Source of the DNA: AG1 sp035559775 | GTDB taxonomy: Archaea > Thermoproteota > Thermoprotei_A > Sulfolobales > AG1 | Direction: 5' to 3' | Assembly (NCBI GenBank): GCA_035559775.1 | Contig: DATMAU010000029.1 | Coordinates: 1 to 7,017 of the forward strand | DNA: 7,017 nt | The notes under the pieces: generated by a model | The model's database searches: none | What the model was told of the DNA's origin: nothing | What the model saw: the letters and a program-made list of their open reading frames with translations, nothing else | Made by a program: the position numbers and the translations under genes | In this document: one piece after another, positions 6,280 through 7,017 of the stretch | Position numbering within the stretch: the first letter of the stretch is position 1 | Layout: every line of letters begins with the position of its first letter

Positions 6280-7017
6280 AATACCAACCCCTTCTCTTTA
6301 TCATAGCCCTCGACAACCAGCCCTGATATGGGTTCTGATGAGTATCTATGCATCATCATCTCTATCGAGGGGCAGTTAGACCTACAGATCTTCCCCACAA
6401 TATCCTCGAGATCTTTTCCAGCGTCTATCTTAATACACTTACCACTATCTGTGTAAATACCAATAATCCTCTTACCCGTACAGAGCCTCCCTAGGATAGA
6501 TCTCTCGGCAGGGATCGAGATATCAGACAGACTCCTATCACTCGACCCCCTCTTGAGGCATGAGGCAACCTCATCGAGCTCGGCTGGTAGTAGCCTCACA
6601 AGATCGCTATCCCTCAGGAAAGAGCATATCTTCTCTAGAATCTCCTTAACATCTATTGACGATATATCCATGCTCCTATCTATCGCCTCAAGAGCCCTTC
6701 CATAGTCACGCATAATAATATTGGGATTCTCAATCCTATCATAGATCTTCAGAAGAGCCTCAACATCCCTGTGGGATAACACTCCGCCAGAGCTCTTCGC
6801 CATCGCCTCAAGCCCTTTAACAACCTCCTCAAGGATCTCTGCAGGATATATAGGGACAGGATCACTAGCCCCGGCTACAATATAGATATAAGCCTCACCA
6901 TACCCACCATACCTAGCAACACGCCCAAGCCTCTGAATAATGCTCTCTGGAGGGGCGGTTTCTGTTAAGAGGTAGTCAAAGCTAACATCAACACCAGCCT
7001 CCAGAACCTGTGTAGAA
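6276..7017 (-). CDS. cas3': Cas3' helicase, C-terminal part (5' end outside window)
   Basis: Cas3' is the superfamily 2 helicase that unwinds DNA targeted by the type I-A Cascade complex so that Cas3'' can degrade it. Only the last 246 residues lie in the window; the frame is open to the right edge. The first residues show SF2 motif V as STQVLEAGVDVSFD. Motif VI follows as ESIIQRLGRVARYG (QRLGRVAR encoded at 6935-6912). Motif V in this form is characteristic of Cas3. The Walker motifs must lie upstream. An ATG at 6803 is in frame but sits after motif VI, so it is an internal methionine and not a gene start. After the helicase core comes a tail of about 175 residues with scattered cysteines, including CRSNC. 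The stop overlaps the start of cas3''. The remaining type I-A genes (cas7, cas5, csa5) would be expected further right, but this cannot be seen. Confidence 0.93.
   Translation of the reverse strand, partial: STQVLEAGVDVSFDYLLTETAPPESIIQRLGRVARYGGYGEAYIYIVAGASDPVPIYPAEILEEVVKGLEAMAKSSGGVLSHRDVEALLKIYDRIENPNIIMRDYGRALEAIDRSMDISSIDVKEILEKICSFLRDSDLVRLLPAELDEVASCLKRGSSDRSLSDISIPAERSILGRLCTGKRIIGIYTDSGKCIKIDAGKDLEDIVGKICRSNCPSIEMMMHRYSSEPISGLVVEGYDKEKGLVL

Noticed and set aside
6276..6803. A separate 175-codon gene starting at the ATG at 6803
   Set aside because: The frame continues upstream without a stop to the window edge and encodes Cas3 motifs V and VI, so 6803 is an internal methionine of Cas3'.
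1..7017. A CRISPR array or leader
   Set aside because: No regularly spaced 24-37 base repeats were seen anywhere; the only tandem repeat is the two-copy unit at 5312-5332.
1..7017. Frequent AGGATC/GAGGATC words as a functional repeat
   Set aside because: They occur within codons for Arg/Glu-Ile and Arg/Glu-Asp in several frames and show no regular spacing, so codon bias explains them.

Overview
The window looks like chromosome from a hyperthermophilic crenarchaeon (Thermoproteota). Arginine is mostly AGG/AGA, isoleucine is often ATA, genes overlap by a few bases, and initiation by GTG or TTG is possible. The gene content also fits: a type I-A CRISPR effector set with Cas3 split into separate helicase and HD nuclease proteins, and a NurA-HerA DNA end-processing pair. 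No species can be named from sequence reading alone. No CRISPR array, tRNA, rRNA or insertion sequence was seen.

Layout. Nearly everything lies on the minus strand, read from right to left. At the right edge is the C-terminal part of the Cas3' helicase (6276-7017, cut by the window end; motifs V and VI visible). It overlaps by 4 bp with cas3'' (5371-6279), which encodes the HD nuclease. An 85-100 bp gap (about 5271-5370) carries a T-rich terminator-like tract, a short direct repeat and a TATA-like box. A second tight minus-strand cluster follows: a probable Cas8a2/Csa4 large-subunit gene (4161-5270), nurA (3034-4161; stop and start share one base), herA (1338-3044; 11 bp overlap with nurA), and an 81-codon small ORF (1071-1316) that lies in the same frame as herA just after its stop.

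On the plus strand the left edge holds the 3' part of an unrecognised gene (1-990). It converges on the minus-strand cluster, and an 80 bp intergenic region with inverted repeats separates the two.

How the genes may work together. Cas3'' and Cas3' together supply the nuclease and translocase that degrade DNA targeted by the type I-A Cascade complex, and Cas8a2 would be a subunit of that complex. HerA is a hexameric DNA translocase and NurA its nuclease partner; in archaea they resect DNA ends. The most notable point is that the probable Cas8a2 gene is separated from cas3'' by its own apparent promoter but fused tightly into one operon with nurA and herA. This suggests that CRISPR interference or spacer capture is coordinated with DNA end resection. 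The coupling is inference; the gene identities of herA, nurA, cas3' and cas3'' are well supported by motifs, while cas8a2 rests mainly on gene order, size and general resemblance.
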